Assembly (NCBI RefSeq): GCF_902459775.1
Contig: NZ_CABPSQ010000002.1
Span: forward strand, 62,001 to 126,000
Length of the DNA stretch: 64,000 bases
Origin: Pandoraea captiosa
Lineage (GTDB): Bacteria > Pseudomonadota > Gammaproteobacteria > Burkholderiales > Burkholderiaceae
Direction: 5' to 3'
Below the pieces are notes generated by a model. The model saw only the letters and a program-made list of their open reading frames with translations, ran no database searches and was not told where the DNA came from. Every line of letters begins with the position of its first letter. The first letter of the stretch is position 1. The translations under genes were made by a program, and so were the position numbers. Below are positions 1 to 9,589 of the stretch, in pieces.

Positions 1-157
1 CGATGGACGTGTCGAGCACCTCCATGAACGTGCCCAGTGCCAGTCCGATGGTCAGGATGGCCAGTCGTCCGCCGGTGAGCGGTGCGCCCTGTGTGCCCCG
101 TGCATTCTGTTCGTTTTGCGGCGCGCCAGCGGCGGGTCCGGTAGCGGCGTTTGCCAT
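1..157 (-). CDS. EmrB/QacA-type MFS drug exporter, N-terminal fragment
   Basis: Only the first 52 codons are inside the window; the gene runs off the left edge. The start is ATG at 157 (reverse strand), preceded by GGAGAGG. The translation has a polar, Ala/Gly/Gln-rich cytoplasmic tail of about 30 residues, then the first membrane helix with LGTFMEVLDTSI. That motif is the hallmark of the first helix of 14-TM DHA2 exporters of the EmrB family, where the Asp lies in the drug/proton path. These proteins normally pair with an EmrA membrane-fusion protein and an outer-membrane factor, which would lie outside the window. Family assignment is strong for so short a piece; substrate is unknown. Confidence 0.8.
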   Translation of the reverse strand, partial: MANAATGPAAGAPQNEQNARGTQGAPLTGGRLAILTIGLALGTFMEVLDTSI

Positions 158-676
158 GTAATGCCTCTCCCTGAAATGGTCGTCGCCTCGCACGGGCCGG
201 TGTCGGATGGACGAGGCCGCATGCCTTGCGGTCAAAACTTCCGGTCGAAAGCTGTCGAAAGCCATCGAAAGCGCTCGACGTCTTCCCCGGATGGTGCCGC
301 ACATCGTGCGCGCTGTGCGACGCAGGTTTGGAACCGGCTCTCTAAATTGTCAGCTTACGCCCGTCGATGTCTTGCAATCTGGCTCATTGTTCGTGAATCA
401 CGCGTCCCGTAAGGGTTTGCAGACGGCGAAGTTCCGGTGACCCGCCGAGCTTGCGACGATTCCTCCCGCGAAGGCGACCGTCAGTCATTTTTGCCCCTTG
501 ACGCCGTAGAGGCAGCGGGATTGAATCGCCGTTAGCGCCAGATGTCAGCGATGCAATGTCGCTGTCGCGGGGGCGCTGACGTGCCGTCGTCGATGTCTCG
601 CAGGCTACAAAAAGAAAACACTCGCGTCCCCTCGCTCATCGGCGTTCGGGCGGCAGCGAAATCACAGGATAAGCCC
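158..676. other. intergenic region between divergent emrB-like and MHYT genes
   Basis: About 520 bases without a gene I can support. Short ORFs exist in several frames but have no ribosome site, no family resemblance and mutually overlapping frames. The interval must hold the divergent promoters of the exporter gene (leftward) and the MHYT gene (rightward). I see no clear operator. Confidence 0.4.
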
Positions 677-1471
677 ATGCAGCCAGGTAGCGTCGTTCCT
701 CTTTCCTACAGCGAGTTCCTTGTCCTGCTGTCTTTCGTGATATCGGCGTTGGGGGCCTATGTCGCGTTGGTGGCCGCGTCGCGCATTCGCGACGAAGACG
801 GACGGATCAGTCCCGGTTATGTCGTGGTGTCTGCGCTGGCACTCGGTGGCATTGGCATCTGGGGCATGCACTTCATCGGAATGGCTGCGCAGCGCCTACC
901 GTTCCCTGTTTCCTATTCCCTCTGGCCGACGCTCGGAAGCCTGGTGCTCGCCGTGATCGTGTCCGGCATTGCGCTGTGGTTTGTTGCGCGCGCACCGTAC
1001 CGAAGTGCCCTGCAGTGCTCGATCGCGGGCGTGGGTGCCGGTCTGGGTGTCGCGGGCATGCATTATCTCGGCATGAGCGCGATGCGCACGCAGGCGTATT
1101 TCGAGTGGGACACGACGATCATCGCCCTGTCGGTACTGATCGCCATTGTGGCGGCCAGTGTGGCGCTGTGGCTGGCGTTCCATCTAGAGACGAGTCTGCA
1201 ACGGGCGCTGGCGGCGCTGGTGATGGCCGTTGCCGTGTGCGGCATGCACTACACCGGTATGCGGGCCGGCACGATCATCTGTACCGCCGAGACGCGTGCG
1301 CAGATCAGTCTGCGTCTGCAAGGCGATACGCTGCCCTACGGCGTGTTCTTCATCGCGTGTGTCGTGCTGCTCGCCATGGCGGTGCTGCTGCATCGCACGT
1401 CGCGCAAACGTCGCGAGCGCATGGCTGCAAGGCTCGAAGCGCTGATGCGTCAGCGTGCGGGGCACATCTGA
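677..1471 (+). CDS. MHYT-domain integral membrane sensor protein
   Basis: A 264-residue membrane protein made almost only of hydrophobic helices. Three copies of the MHYT signature are visible at helix ends: GMHFIGM, GMHYLGM and GMHYTGM. These Met/His motifs are proposed in the MHYT family to bind a metal (possibly copper) and sense oxygen, CO or NO. Many MHYT proteins carry C-terminal GGDEF/EAL or kinase domains; this one stops after an Arg-rich tail, so it is a stand-alone sensor domain. The start at 677 places the first helix near the N-terminus as usual and has AGGA upstream; the open frame continues 45 codons further up without a convincing start. Ligand and partner are not known. Confidence 0.85.
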   Translation: MQPGSVVPLSYSEFLVLLSFVISALGAYVALVAASRIRDEDGRISPGYVVVSALALGGIGIWGMHFIGMAAQRLPFPVSYSLWPTLGSLVLAVIVSGIALWFVARAPYRSALQCSIAGVGAGLGVAGMHYLGMSAMRTQAYFEWDTTIIALSVLIAIVAASVALWLAFHLETSLQRALAALVMAVAVCGMHYTGMRAGTIICTAETRAQISLRLQGDTLPYGVFFIACVVLLAMAVLLHRTSRKRRERMAARLEALMRQRAGHI

Positions 1472-1517
1472 GAGATCGGTCCGAGCGCCCGTCACGGTCC
1501 TGATACGGTCCTGATGC

Positions 1518-1553
1518 AAAACGCCGGCCCATCGGAAGACGGGCCGGCGTTTT
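1518..1553 (+). terminator. intrinsic terminator after MHYT gene
   Basis: Perfect stem ACGCCGGCCC / GGGCCGGCGT (1521-1530 with 1541-1550), 10-base loop, flanked by AAA and TTT so the stem extends to 13 bp. It lies 46 bases after the MHYT stop and faces the convergent small gene, so it may work in both directions. Confidence 0.8.
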
Positions 1554-1608
1554 GTTGTCTTGCCAGTGCTGCCTGACTTTCCTGGCGCCTTGCGACGCCG
1601 CACGATGT

Positions 1609-1824
1609 TCAGTGCAGGATGGGGCTGCCCCCGACGGGCATGACGTCGCCTGTTTCGATCAGGTCGACGATATCGAACGGTTCAGTGTTGAGTTCGCGCG
1701 ACGCGCCGGGTTGCCCGGCATACCACTTAACCATCGCCATGTGACCCAGCACACGGATCACGATGCCAACGGCACCACGCGGCACTGCGATGTGATTGGA
1801 TTTGACGATCGATCCGACTTGCAC
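1609..1824 (-). CDS. small protein of unknown function, 71 aa
   Basis: The start is GTG at 1824, set by an excellent Shine-Dalgarno AGGAGG five bases upstream, which is the main reason to accept this short gene. The product is mildly beta-rich and Val/Ile/Gly-rich (for example GSIVKSNHIAVPRGAVGIVIRV), with the look of a small SH3-like or KOW-like barrel, followed by an acidic segment. No signal peptide or membrane helix. I do not recognise the family. It lies downstream of thpR on the same strand (58 bases apart) and may be co-transcribed. Confidence 0.65.
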   Translation of the reverse strand: MQVGSIVKSNHIAVPRGAVGIVIRVLGHMAMVKWYAGQPGASRELNTEPFDIVDLIETGDVMPVGGSPILH

Positions 1825-1881
1825 TTGAGCCTCCTGCGAATGACGAGAAACCGACGCGCCGACCGGACGGCCGGCATATCG

Positions 1882-2475
1882 TCATCCGACTATACCGTAT
1901 TGCGTTGCGGGCATTGGCGATTTCTCGGAAGACGTTTCGAAAAAGCCTTCGCCACCCTCGGTGCGTCCGCTGTGATGCTCGGCGAGCAGACGATAATGCG
2001 GCCCGCGCGGGGTGCGCACCGAATGCACGAGCACGTAGCCGTCGCAGTGCCAGACCAGCGGATGCGGATAAGGGTCGGTCGGCGCGCGGCGCGCATGACG
2101 AAGTAGCGAGACGTGGGGGCGGAACGATTGCGTCACCACCCGTGCGCCGGTTGCGCGCCATTGCGAGAGCAGCGTATTGCGCGTCGCCACGAGGCTGTCA
2201 GGCACCCCTTGCGCGCCCGCCCAGACGATCTTGCGATCGGACCAGTAGCCGAGATGATCGAACGTCAGGGTGAACGCTTCGAGCGGGGTGCGCTGCATGA
2301 GCGCGAGCAACACGGGCAGACGCGCAGGATCGACTTCGTCGAGAAATGCGAGCGTCAGATGCAAGGTCTGGGCGCGAAGCACGCGTCCGCCGCATTCTTC
2401 GTGAGCCGATCTGGCCCAGTCGTGAAGTTGCGCGCGCACGCCCGGCCCGGGCCACAGAGCAAGGAAGAGTCGCAT
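1882..2475 (-). CDS. thpR: RNA 2',3'-cyclic phosphodiesterase (2H family)
   Basis: 197 residues. Two H-x-T/S-x motifs define the 2H phosphoesterase fold: HLTLAF near residue 39 and PHVSLL near residue 121; the two His form the active site. Family members hydrolyse 2',3'-cyclic phosphate ends of RNA and can ligate tRNA halves with 2'-5' bonds in vitro. The N-terminus MRLFLALWP matches the usual start of ThpR/LigT proteins. The C-terminal 30 residues, rich in Glu, Gly and Ser, go beyond the usual core. Cytoplasmic; the cellular role of the family is still uncertain. Confidence 0.9.
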   Translation of the reverse strand: MRLFLALWPGPGVRAQLHDWARSAHEECGGRVLRAQTLHLTLAFLDEVDPARLPVLLALMQRTPLEAFTLTFDHLGYWSDRKIVWAGAQGVPDSLVATRNTLLSQWRATGARVVTQSFRPHVSLLRHARRAPTDPYPHPLVWHCDGYVLVHSVRTPRGPHYRLLAEHHSGRTEGGEGFFETSSEKSPMPATQYGIVG

Positions 2476-2597
2476 GAGAACACCAGAGGGAGTGGATCCT
2501 GCTGATGATTCTCATAGTAGACGGGGGATCCGGCGAATGCCAGCCGGACAACCCTGAGCCGGTCTGTCGGGCCAGATCGTCGCTTCAGGTTATCGCG

Positions 2598-2948
2598 TCA
2601 GTTCGTCGAAATGCCCGGCGTGATACCGCGACGGTTGCGGCGCGGGGTATCGGCCGGCTTCTCTTCCGGCCTGGCTTGTACGGGCGGTCGCGTGATGGTG
2701 TTCCAGTTGTTCTGGATCGCAGCGTCGGTCGTGTCGCGGGACACGGCGCGCGAGATGTCGGCCGACGGGTTGAACGTCGACGCGTTGCCCGCCCCACTCG
2801 CGCCACTCGCGCCACTCGCGCCACTCCCGCCACTGTTAAGGGGGGCCGACGTGTTCTGCGCGCGCGCGTGTGGCGCGGCGACGAGCGCTGCGATCGCAAC
2901 GACTGCGGCGACAGCAACGCTGGAAGCGGCGGAAGCGGAACGCATCAT
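2598..2948 (-). CDS. small exported protein of unknown function
   Basis: The frame is open from 3257, but the region before 2948 does not look like a protein N-terminus. From Met-Met at 2948 there is a clear Sec signal peptide: an Ala/Val-rich core ending in ALVAAPHARA before Gln-Asn. The mature part is about 85 residues, with a Gly-Ala-Ser tandem repeat (GSGASGASGASGAG, encoded by repeats of gcgccactc) and a basic, Pro-rich tail. An alternative start is Met at 3050. No known domain is visible. It stands alone between thpR and the glycine-zipper lipoprotein, all on the minus strand. Confidence 0.55.
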   Translation of the reverse strand: MMRSASAASSVAVAAVVAIAALVAAPHARAQNTSAPLNSGGSGASGASGASGAGNASTFNPSADISRAVSRDTTDAAIQNNWNTITRPPVQARPEEKPADTPRRNRRGITPGISTN

Positions 2949-3111
2949 CCCCGGCGCATGACTCAAGGCCCGCGATGCGTGCGATGCGGATGTGTCACGG
3001 GGGTGGGAGGTGTGGCGGACAGTCGAATCGAGGGTCATCGAAATGCTCATGCGGGCAGACACAAAACTGGCACTGTGCTGCGTCTGCCGTATCGCGAATG
3101 GTGTAATGGGA

Positions 3112-3699
3112 TCAGTAGCTGCCGGCTGGCGGCCGCCAGCCCGGAGGCGGTGGCGGGGGTGGGGCATAGCGCTGGACCGGCTGCGACGAAACCATATCGC
3201 CACGAACGGGAACGCGATGACCGGCGGCATACATGCACTGAATGTAGGCCTGATCATAACGGCTTTGAGTCAGGTATGCAGACGTCTGGGCATTGCCTGC
3301 GCCGACGGCACCCCCTGCAAGCAGCCCCGCCCCGGCGCCGATCGCCGCGCCCGAACCACCACCGATCGCTGCACCGGCGGCAGCGCCGAGCGCAGTACCG
3401 AGCACGGCGCTGCCAATGGCGCTGTTGTTGGCCGCCGCGGTGGCGTCGACGCCGCCGTTTTGTCCCGATGCATATTGGCGGCAGTTGAAGTCGTCCTGAC
3501 GGAACTGGTCGAAGGATTTGCCCGTACCGGGTAGCGCCATGAGACTCGGGCCCGTGGGGACCACCACGCAACCGGCGAGCATGGCGGTCGCACCGACGAT
3601 GACGAGGGGTGCCAGAAGGCGGTGCATGCGGCGGGAGCGTGCCGCGGTGCCTGTTCGGGAAGCGGTGCGTGCGTGCACGATAGGCGATTCGAATGACAT
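3112..3699 (-). CDS. glycine-zipper outer-membrane lipoprotein
   Basis: The start at 3699 has GGGAGA seven bases upstream. After an Arg-rich n-region comes a hydrophobic stretch ending in the lipobox LAGC near residue 44, so this is a lipoprotein. Residues about 95-135 form a glycine zipper of alternating Gly/Ala (GTALGAAAGAAIGGGSGAAI and onward), the membrane-spanning motif seen in SlyB/YMGG-like surface proteins. The tail is Pro-rich. The start of the next gene upstream on this strand ends only 14 bases before, so the two make an operon. Function is unknown; the family is associated with envelope integrity. Confidence 0.75.
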   Translation of the reverse strand: MSFESPIVHARTASRTGTAARSRRMHRLLAPLVIVGATAMLAGCVVVPTGPSLMALPGTGKSFDQFRQDDFNCRQYASGQNGGVDATAAANNSAIGSAVLGTALGAAAGAAIGGGSGAAIGAGAGLLAGGAVGAGNAQTSAYLTQSRYDQAYIQCMYAAGHRVPVRGDMVSSQPVQRYAPPPPPPPGWRPPAGSY

Positions 3700-3713
3700 C
3701 ACGTGTCTCCCGA

Positions 3714-4067
3714 TCAGTTCGATACCGGTTGGGCGGGGACCTCGCGCCATCCGGAAGGACACGTTTTCACGTAAGGATAGTAAGCGCCGGCCTTGTCGCA
3801 GTAGTACCAGGTGTCGCTGTTTGCGCCCGGGCTGTCGTATTGTGCGCCGGCCTGCGGTTGCTCGATGTACTGCTGCGGCTGACTGGGAACAACGACGAGC
3901 GGCGGCGCGTAGTACGGCGCGGGCGCAGCATAGGGATAGGCGTAGGGATACGGGTAATAGCCGGGGCCGACCCAGACGCGCACACCGCCATGCCAGGCGA
4001 AGGCGCTGCTGCTGGCCATCGCAGCGGCCACGGCGACGAAGCCAAGGACAACAGGAAGACGTTTCAC
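3714..4067 (-). CDS. Tyr/Pro-rich exported protein, unknown function
   Basis: The start is taken as GTG at 4067 with GAGG eight bases upstream. The signal peptide core is LPVVLGFVAVAAAMASSSAFA. The mature part is about 95 residues: a repeat-like Pro/Tyr segment (YYPYPYAYPYAAPAPYY) and a C-terminal module with two Cys residues (WYYCDKAGAYYPYVKTCPSGW) that could form a disulfide in the periplasm. This WYYC...YYPY...C.GW module recurs in exported proteins of Burkholderiales, often beside glycine-zipper lipoproteins as here. No enzymatic motif. Confidence 0.7.
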   Translation of the reverse strand: MKRLPVVLGFVAVAAAMASSSAFAWHGGVRVWVGPGYYPYPYAYPYAAPAPYYAPPLVVVPSQPQQYIEQPQAGAQYDSPGANSDTWYYCDKAGAYYPYVKTCPSGWREVPAQPVSN

Positions 4068-4543
4068 GACACGGACCTCGAAGAACGAACGCCGGGCGCT
4101 GTGAATTCCGCCTGGCGTGCGTCGCAAATGAGCGGAATGCAACCGGATGTGACTTGCGCCTCGATGTACCTCCGACGCCACACCGCCCTGGAGTTGACGC
4201 ATCAGAGTCTAGGCCCCGCACCGCAGTCGGGCAATTACGATCCCTGTTAGAAGTGTTTCAAAGCATTACCTTCGTGTCGTGACTTCCCGTTGCACTTCGC
4301 GTGCACTTCCTCTCTCTCGATGGCGCGCGTGTCGTTTGCAGCTCGCAAGCCAAGCGCGACCAATTGCGGCCCATCGCAAGCGCATCCCGACAAGCGATGA
4401 CCTATGGCGTGGGCGTCTTAAGATCCGCTTAAGGTTCGGTTCGCATACTGGGTTCGTCATCCGCAGCAGCGACGCTGTCAGGACAAGACATCGGACACGT
4501 CATCGCATTCGCACCACACTCGTGTCGCTCACAGAGGCAGATC
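4068..4543. other. intergenic region between divergent genes
   Basis: 476 bases with no supported gene. It must carry the leftward promoter of the exported-protein operon and the rightward promoter of the DUF2076 gene. Around 4419-4436 the sequence CTTAAG-ATCCG-CTTAAG repeats a palindromic hexamer with a 5-base spacer, a possible binding site; nothing else stands out. Confidence 0.35.
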
Positions 4544-5401
4544 ATGAACCAGCAGGAATTGCAGACACTTCAGGGCTTTCTCACGCAACTCACGCAAGCG
4601 CAGGCAGGCGTCAAGGACGAACAGGCCGAAGCATTGATCGCCGATGCCATTCGTCGTCAGCCGGACGCCGCGTATCTGCTCGTGCAACGCGCGTTGCTGC
4701 TCGATCAGGCGCTGGTGTCGGCGCGTGCACAAATCGCGACGTTGCAAGCGCAGTTGCAGGCAGCGCAGGGCGGCGCTCTCCACGGCCACGACGGATTTCT
4801 CGGTGGCGGCAATACGTGGGGGAATGCAGGTAACGCAGGCAGCGCAGCCGGTGTGGGGTATGGGCTCGGCGGCGCTGGCAATGCAGGCGCTGCGGCTGCC
4901 CAGGCGTCTTACCCGACGCCAACGCAAGCGCCTGCGTCGGCACAGCCGTCCGCACCACCCGCACCACCAGCTACCCCCGCGCAACGCTCAGGGTGGCTCG
5001 GCGATGGCGCGCGAAGCACACTCGGCAGCATCGCCACGACCGCGGCGGGCGTGGCCGGTGGCGCATTCCTGTTCCAGGGCATCGAGAGCCTGTTTCACCG
5101 CAACGGCGGTGGCGGCTTCTTCGGTCAGCCAGCGATGGGCGGAATCGGTGGCGTCGGTGGCATCGGTGGAATGAGTGGCCTGGGCAGCGGCATGATGCCC
5201 TCCGAGACCATCATCAACAACACGATTTACGAGGACGGGAATCGCCGGGAGGATGGCAATGGCAACGCAAACCGTCAGGTCGACGCATCGGACTCGGACT
5301 TCTCGAATATCGACGATGCACTGAGGGACAACGGCGACTACGTCGACACTGACGCGAGTGACTTCAGCGACTTCAGCGACGACGATTCGAACTATCTGTA
5401 A
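4544..5401 (+). CDS. DUF2076 family protein
   Basis: 285 residues. The N-terminal helical region (about 1-75) has the family's characteristic run ALIADAIRRQPDAAYLLVQR, followed by a coiled coil (LLDQALVSARAQIATLQAQL). The middle is low-complexity Gly/Ala/Asn then Pro/Ala. A hydrophobic Gly-rich segment (TAAGVAGGAFLFQGIESLF) is typical of the family, and the C-terminus is Gly/Met-rich then strongly acidic (Asp/Ser). DUF2076 proteins have been called periplasmic ligand-binding sensors, but there is no signal peptide here and the function is unproven. GAGGCAG lies just upstream of the ATG. Confidence 0.85.
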   Translation: MNQQELQTLQGFLTQLTQAQAGVKDEQAEALIADAIRRQPDAAYLLVQRALLLDQALVSARAQIATLQAQLQAAQGGALHGHDGFLGGGNTWGNAGNAGSAAGVGYGLGGAGNAGAAAAQASYPTPTQAPASAQPSAPPAPPATPAQRSGWLGDGARSTLGSIATTAAGVAGGAFLFQGIESLFHRNGGGGFFGQPAMGGIGGVGGIGGMSGLGSGMMPSETIINNTIYEDGNRREDGNGNANRQVDASDSDFSNIDDALRDNGDYVDTDASDFSDFSDDDSNYL

Positions 5402-5417
5402 CGCCGAGGGGCATACG

Positions 5418-5450
5418 AAGCCGCGAGCGCGACCCATGCGCTCGCGGCTT
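5418..5450 (+). terminator. hairpin between convergent DUF2076 gene and mnmE
   Basis: Perfect 13-bp stem AAGCCGCGAGCGC / GCGCTCGCGGCTT with a 7-base loop. There is no clear T-tract on the plus side, but its position between two convergent stops (5401 and 5462) makes a bidirectional terminator likely. Confidence 0.65.
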
Positions 5451-5461
5451 CGCGGGATGCG

Positions 5462-6868
5462 TTACTTCCCGATACAGAACCGACTGAAAATCACGCCAAG
5501 CAAATCGTCCGACGTGAATTCGCCGGTGATCGTGCTGAGTTGTTCCTGCGCGAGACGCAGTTCTTCGGCGAAGAGATCGAGCGCACCGGCGTTCTGACGC
5601 GCATGCGCATCCGCCATCTCGATGTGTTCGCGCGCCGCACGCAGGGCCGACAAGTGTCGCTCGCGCGCGAGAAACACGCCTTCGTTGCCCGCCTGCCATC
5701 CCGCAATCTTCAACAGTTCGGCGCGCAGGAAATCGATGCCCTGACCGCCCTTCGCCGACAAGCGAACGCCCAGCGGGGCGCTGCCTTCCCGGGGCAATAC
5801 AGTTGCCGGTTCGCCCGCAAGATCCGTCTTGTTGTACACGCGCACGATCGGCACGTGCTTCGGCAGTTGCTTGGCGATGATCTCGTCTTCCGGCGTCATG
5901 CCGGTGCGCGTATCGAGCAGATGCAGCACGGCGTCCGCCTTCGCGATCTCGCTCCAGCTGCGCTCGATACCGATGCGTTCGACCTCGTCTTCCGTCTCGC
6001 GCAACCCCGCCGTGTCGATGATATGCAGCGGAATGCCGTCGATCTGGATCGTCTGCTGCACCTTGTCGCGCGTGGTGCCGGCAATCGGCGTGACGATGGC
6101 CAGTTCGGCCCCCGCGAGCGCATTGAGCAACGACGACTTGCCGACGTTCGGCTGCCCCGCCAGCACCACGTTGATCCCCTCGCGCAGCAGCGCACCCTGA
6201 CGCGCCTGCGACAACACCTGTGCCAACTGCGCACGAATGCGTTCGAGTTGCCCGAAAGCATCGGCGGCTTCCAGAAAGTCGATTTCCTCTTCCGGGAAGT
6301 CGAGCGTCGCTTCGACGAGCATGCGCAGATGGATCACCAGATCCACCAGCGAGTGAATTTCGCGCGAGAACGCACCGTCGAGCGAACGGCTCGCCGACCT
6401 AGCTGCAGCTTCGGTGCTTGCCTCGATCAGGTCGGCGACCGCTTCGGCTTGCGCCAGATCCAGCTTGTCGTTGAGGAACGCGCGATGCGTGAATTCCCCC
6501 GGCTCGGCAAGCCGCACCCCCAGCGCCGCGCCTTCGTCGATACACCGTTGCAAGAGCAATTGCAGAACGATGGGGCCGCCGTGGCCCTGGAGCTCCAGCA
6601 CGTCTTCGCCGGTGTACGAGTTTGGACCCGGGAAATACAGCGCGATGCCGCGGTCCAGCGCCTCGCCGGTGCCGTCGAGAAACGGCAGATACGACGCGTG
6701 ACGCGGCTTGAGGGGCTGCCCGACCAGACGCGCGATGACGCGCTGCACGGCGTCGCCGCGATGCTTGCCGAAGGACACGCGCACCACGCCGATGCCGCCG
6801 CGTCCGGGGGCGGTGGCGATGGCGGCGATCGGGACCGTCGAGACGGTCGTGGGGGCAGAGACGCTCAT
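5462..6868 (-). CDS. mnmE: tRNA uridine-5-carboxymethylaminomethyl modification GTPase MnmE
   Basis: 468 residues, the usual MnmE length. With MnmG it installs the cmnm5 group on the wobble uridine of several tRNAs. The N-terminal tetrahydrofolate-binding domain begins with [20 protein letters not shown]. The central G domain shows Walker [10 protein letters not shown], the TTRD switch, DTAG and NKTD. The C-terminus is the catalytic FCIGK. The start Met at 6868 gives the standard N-terminus; the frame runs 15 codons further without need. First-choice context: it is the distal member of the conserved rpmH-rnpA-yidD-yidC-mnmE string, but a terminator lies between yidC and mnmE. Confidence 0.97.
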   Translation of the reverse strand: MSVSAPTTVSTVPIAAIATAPGRGGIGVVRVSFGKHRGDAVQRVIARLVGQPLKPRHASYLPFLDGTGEALDRGIALYFPGPNSYTGEDVLELQGHGGPIVLQLLLQRCIDEGAALGVRLAEPGEFTHRAFLNDKLDLAQAEAVADLIEASTEAAARSASRSLDGAFSREIHSLVDLVIHLRMLVEATLDFPEEEIDFLEAADAFGQLERIRAQLAQVLSQARQGALLREGINVVLAGQPNVGKSSLLNALAGAELAIVTPIAGTTRDKVQQTIQIDGIPLHIIDTAGLRETEDEVERIGIERSWSEIAKADAVLHLLDTRTGMTPEDEIIAKQLPKHVPIVRVYNKTDLAGEPATVLPREGSAPLGVRLSAKGGQGIDFLRAELLKIAGWQAGNEGVFLARERHLSALRAAREHIEMADAHARQNAGALDLFAEELRLAQEQLSTITGEFTSDDLLGVIFSRFCIGK

Positions 6869-6909
6869 GGAACGATTCGTTGAAAAACAGTGGCTTATTT
6901 TGACATGCA

Positions 6910-6944
6910 CCAAACAAAACCGCCCGCGAGAGACTCGCGGGCGG
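6910..6944 (-). terminator. intrinsic terminator after yidC
   Basis: Stem CCGCCCGCGAG / CTCGCGGGCGG (6920-6930 with 6934-6944) with a 3-base loop; on the minus strand it is followed by TTTTGTTTGG. It lies 32 bases past the yidC stop and separates yidC from mnmE, implying mnmE has its own promoter close to its start. Confidence 0.85.
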
Positions 6945-6975
6945 CTGTGTCTGTCAGACAGCTAGACGGGATGCG

Positions 6976-8631
6976 TCAGGCTGCCTTTTCCTTCTTTTTG
7001 GTACCGAGCATGCGGTTGATGGACCATTGCTGCGCGATCGACAACGTGTTGTTGACCACGTAGTACAGCACCAGACCGGACGGCAGGAAGAGGAACATGA
7101 CCGAGAAGATCAGCGGCATGAACATCATCATCTTGGCCTGCATCGGATCCGGCGGCGTCGGGTTCAGCTTGGTCTGGATGAACATCGACACGGCCATGAG
7201 CACCGGCAGGATGTAATACGGATCCTGCGTCGAGAGGTCATGAATCCAGCCCAGCCACGGCGCACCGCGCATTTCCACCGACGAGAGCAGCACCCAGTAC
7301 AGCGCAATGAACACCGGAATCTGAATCACGATCGGGATACAGCCACCGAACGGATTGACCTTCTCGGTCTTGTACAGCTCCATGAGCGCGGCGTTCATCT
7401 TCTGCGGATCGCTCTTGTAGCGTTCGCGAAGCGCCTGCATGCGCGGCGTGATTTCCTTCATGCGCGCCATCGACTTGTAGCTTGCGGCCGACAGCGGGAA
7501 GAACACCAGCTTGATGATCACGGTCACGGCGATGATCGCCCAGCCCCAGTTGCCGATCAGCGCGTGCAGCTTCGAGAGCAGCCAGAACAGCGGCTTGGCC
7601 AGGATCGTGAAGTAACCGTAGTCCTTCGTCAGCTCCAGGCCCGGCGCGATCTGTTCGAGCACGTGCTCTTCCTGCGGGCCGGCGAACAGACGCGCATCGA
7701 CCGTCTCGCTGCCGTTCGCGGGAATGCTCGCGAGCGGTTCCTTCACGCCGACACGGTACAGGCCGTTGTCCAGCTTGCCGATGTAGTTGTCGCGCGTGGC
7801 GCCTTCCTTCGGAATCCAGGCCGTGGCGAAGTAATGCTGCACCATGCCGATCCAGCCGTCGCTCGACTGCTTGACGTACTTCGCCTTGTCCTTGTCGATG
7901 TCGCTGAACGTGATCTTCTGGAACTTCTCGTCGCTGCTGTAGACCGTCGGACCCGTGAACGTGTGCGAGAACTTCGCGCCGCTGATTTCACGACCGTCGC
8001 GCACCAGTTCCATGTACAGCGTGGGCTTGATGGGGGCGTCGGTCTTGTTGACGATCGTGTTCGACACGTCGATCACGTAGCTGCCGCGATGGAATGTGTA
8101 AGCACGCACCAACTGCAGACCGCCCTTGACCGGCGATTCGAACTTCACGGTCAGCGTGTCGCCCGTCATCGTGGTCGGGCCCGGCACTTGCGTGAAGATG
8201 TCGTTGTGGTTCGGGAAATCCCCGCCGATCAGGCCCGTACGGGCGAAGTACTGATGGCTCGGCGTGTTGTCGAACAGCACGACGTGCTTGTCGGCTTCCT
8301 CGGCATCCGGCCACTTCGTGAGCGCGAGGAACGACAGCGTGCCGCCTTGCGTGCTGATGTCGGCTTCGTAGACGTCGGTCGTAATGCGGACCTTCTGCGC
8401 GGTGGCGGCGGCAGGCGCGTTACCCGGGGCGCTGCCCGCTGCCGCAGCGGCGTTGGCGGATTGCGGCAGGTCGTTGGCCGGCGTCTGGTTGTTGCCCGTG
8501 GCGGCCGGGGCGGAAGCCTCGGGCGTCGGGAAGAACAGCGACGAATGGCCATTGGCGCGTTGCCAGTTGTCGAAAAGCATCACGACAGACAGCGCGAAAA
8601 TGACCCAGAGTACGGTGCGTTTGATGTCCAT
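6976..8631 (-). CDS. yidC: membrane protein insertase YidC
   Basis: 551 residues. The N-terminal membrane anchor starts [19 protein letters not shown], then comes an Ala/Pro-rich linker and the large periplasmic beta domain of Gram-negative YidC (about 75-340). The C-terminal half holds the five conserved insertase helices, including the cytoplasmic hairpin with [20 protein letters not shown] and the segment [20 protein letters not shown]. It inserts inner-membrane proteins alone or with SecYEG. The basic tail GTKKKEKAA is typical of the ribosome-interacting C-terminus. It lies 24 bases downstream of yidD in the same operon. Confidence 0.98.
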   Translation of the reverse strand: MDIKRTVLWVIFALSVVMLFDNWQRANGHSSLFFPTPEASAPAATGNNQTPANDLPQSANAAAAAGSAPGNAPAAATAQKVRITTDVYEADISTQGGTLSFLALTKWPDAEEADKHVVLFDNTPSHQYFARTGLIGGDFPNHNDIFTQVPGPTTMTGDTLTVKFESPVKGGLQLVRAYTFHRGSYVIDVSNTIVNKTDAPIKPTLYMELVRDGREISGAKFSHTFTGPTVYSSDEKFQKITFSDIDKDKAKYVKQSSDGWIGMVQHYFATAWIPKEGATRDNYIGKLDNGLYRVGVKEPLASIPANGSETVDARLFAGPQEEHVLEQIAPGLELTKDYGYFTILAKPLFWLLSKLHALIGNWGWAIIAVTVIIKLVFFPLSAASYKSMARMKEITPRMQALRERYKSDPQKMNAALMELYKTEKVNPFGGCIPIVIQIPVFIALYWVLLSSVEMRGAPWLGWIHDLSTQDPYYILPVLMAVSMFIQTKLNPTPPDPMQAKMMMFMPLIFSVMFLFLPSGLVLYYVVNNTLSIAQQWSINRMLGTKKKEKAA

Positions 8632-8655
8632 GCGGTAACTCGTGGTGGACGAAAC

Positions 8656-9012
8656 TCAGGAATGGCCCGGCGCGCGGCGCGTAACTGCCGATGCGGCCGC
8701 GGGCCCGGACGAGACCGCCCGCTTGGCTCGCGACGCGTCGCTTCCGGCGGCCTTGTCGGCGCCATCGGCGTTTTGATCGGGAGCGTTACAGACGTGTCGA
8801 GCCGGCGGTACGGGATCGAAACCGCCGGGGTGAAACGGATGACAGCGGCATAGACGCCTGGCCGCGAGATAAGTGCCGTAACCGGCACCATGCTCGATGA
8901 TGGCCTCGCGTGCGTAGTCGGAGCAGCTCGGATGAAAGCGGCAACGGTTCCCCAGCCAGGGACTGATCACCAGCTTGTAACCGCGCAGGAGCAACAACAG
9001 CACGCTTCGCAT
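8656..9012 (-). CDS. yidD: membrane protein insertion efficiency factor YidD
   Basis: 118 residues. The N-terminal 75 residues are the complete YidD module: an amphipathic helix ([17 protein letters not shown]) and the Cys-rich core [15 protein letters not shown] ... [18 protein letters not shown]. It is a membrane-surface protein that helps Sec/YidC insertion. The C-terminal 40 residues are Ala/Arg/Ser-rich and variable, making it longer than the E. coli protein. It sits between rnpA and yidC as in most proteobacteria. Confidence 0.95.
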   Translation of the reverse strand: MRSVLLLLLRGYKLVISPWLGNRCRFHPSCSDYAREAIIEHGAGYGTYLAARRLCRCHPFHPGGFDPVPPARHVCNAPDQNADGADKAAGSDASRAKRAVSSGPAAASAVTRRAPGHS

Positions 9013-9090
9013 CTCGATTCCGCCTGTCAGTCCGGCCGAGGTGGCCGGGTGGGCGGCGCATGCCCGGGGTCGGGCGCTACCGTATGGGGA

Positions 9091-9564
9091 CTAACTACCT
9101 TCCGTCTTGGCGTCGTGCGCGCGGCGCTTGCGGGCGGCCTTCTCGGCTGCGTCGAAGAGCTGCGCGAACTCGGTCTGGCACAGTGTGTTCAGCACTGGCG
9201 CGGCCGCTGCCGTATACGTCCCCTTGTCGAAACGCCGGGTCAGTCGCAGTACGAAGTCCCAGCCGGCGAGCGCCGCACGACGCTGGCGGAACGTCTCGCG
9301 AGCCTGACGCTTGATCAGATTGCGAGTGACCGCACGCGGTGCATGCTTCTTACCGACGACAATGCCGATGCGGCCTTCTTGAGGCGTGGCATCGGCAGGG
9401 GTGTCCGGCGCGTTGTCGCGCCAGCGCATATACAGCACGAAGTGCGCGGTACGACGCAGGGGGCGCAAACTAAAAACGGATGAAAACTCATCCGTTTTGA
9501 GAAGTCGTGCGGCTTTGGGAAACCCCAGCGCCGGGACTTCGCGCCTTGCGGACTTAACGCGCAA
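9091..9564 (-). CDS. rnpA: ribonuclease P protein component
   Basis: Protein subunit of RNase P, which removes 5' leaders from pre-tRNA. The conserved core begins at [17 protein letters not shown], and the RNA-binding motif is [12 protein letters not shown]. The start is uncertain. The frame is open to an ATG at 9651 that lies inside rpmH, while the homologous region begins around residue 42 of that frame. I place the start at TTG 9564, just after the rpmH stop, but no strong ribosome site supports it. The C-terminus is basic and Ala-rich. The operon order rpmH-rnpA-yidD-yidC is standard. Confidence 0.93.
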   Translation of the reverse strand: MRVKSARREVPALGFPKAARLLKTDEFSSVFSLRPLRRTAHFVLYMRWRDNAPDTPADATPQEGRIGIVVGKKHAPRAVTRNLIKRQARETFRQRRAALAGWDFVLRLTRRFDKGTYTAAAAPVLNTLCQTEFAQLFDAAEKAARKRRAHDAKTEGS

Positions 9565-9589
9565 ACCGCGGTACGACCGAGAACCGCGT

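Noticed and set aside
7027-8853. 608-codon open frame antisense to yidC and yidD
   Set aside because: Shadow of two certain genes.
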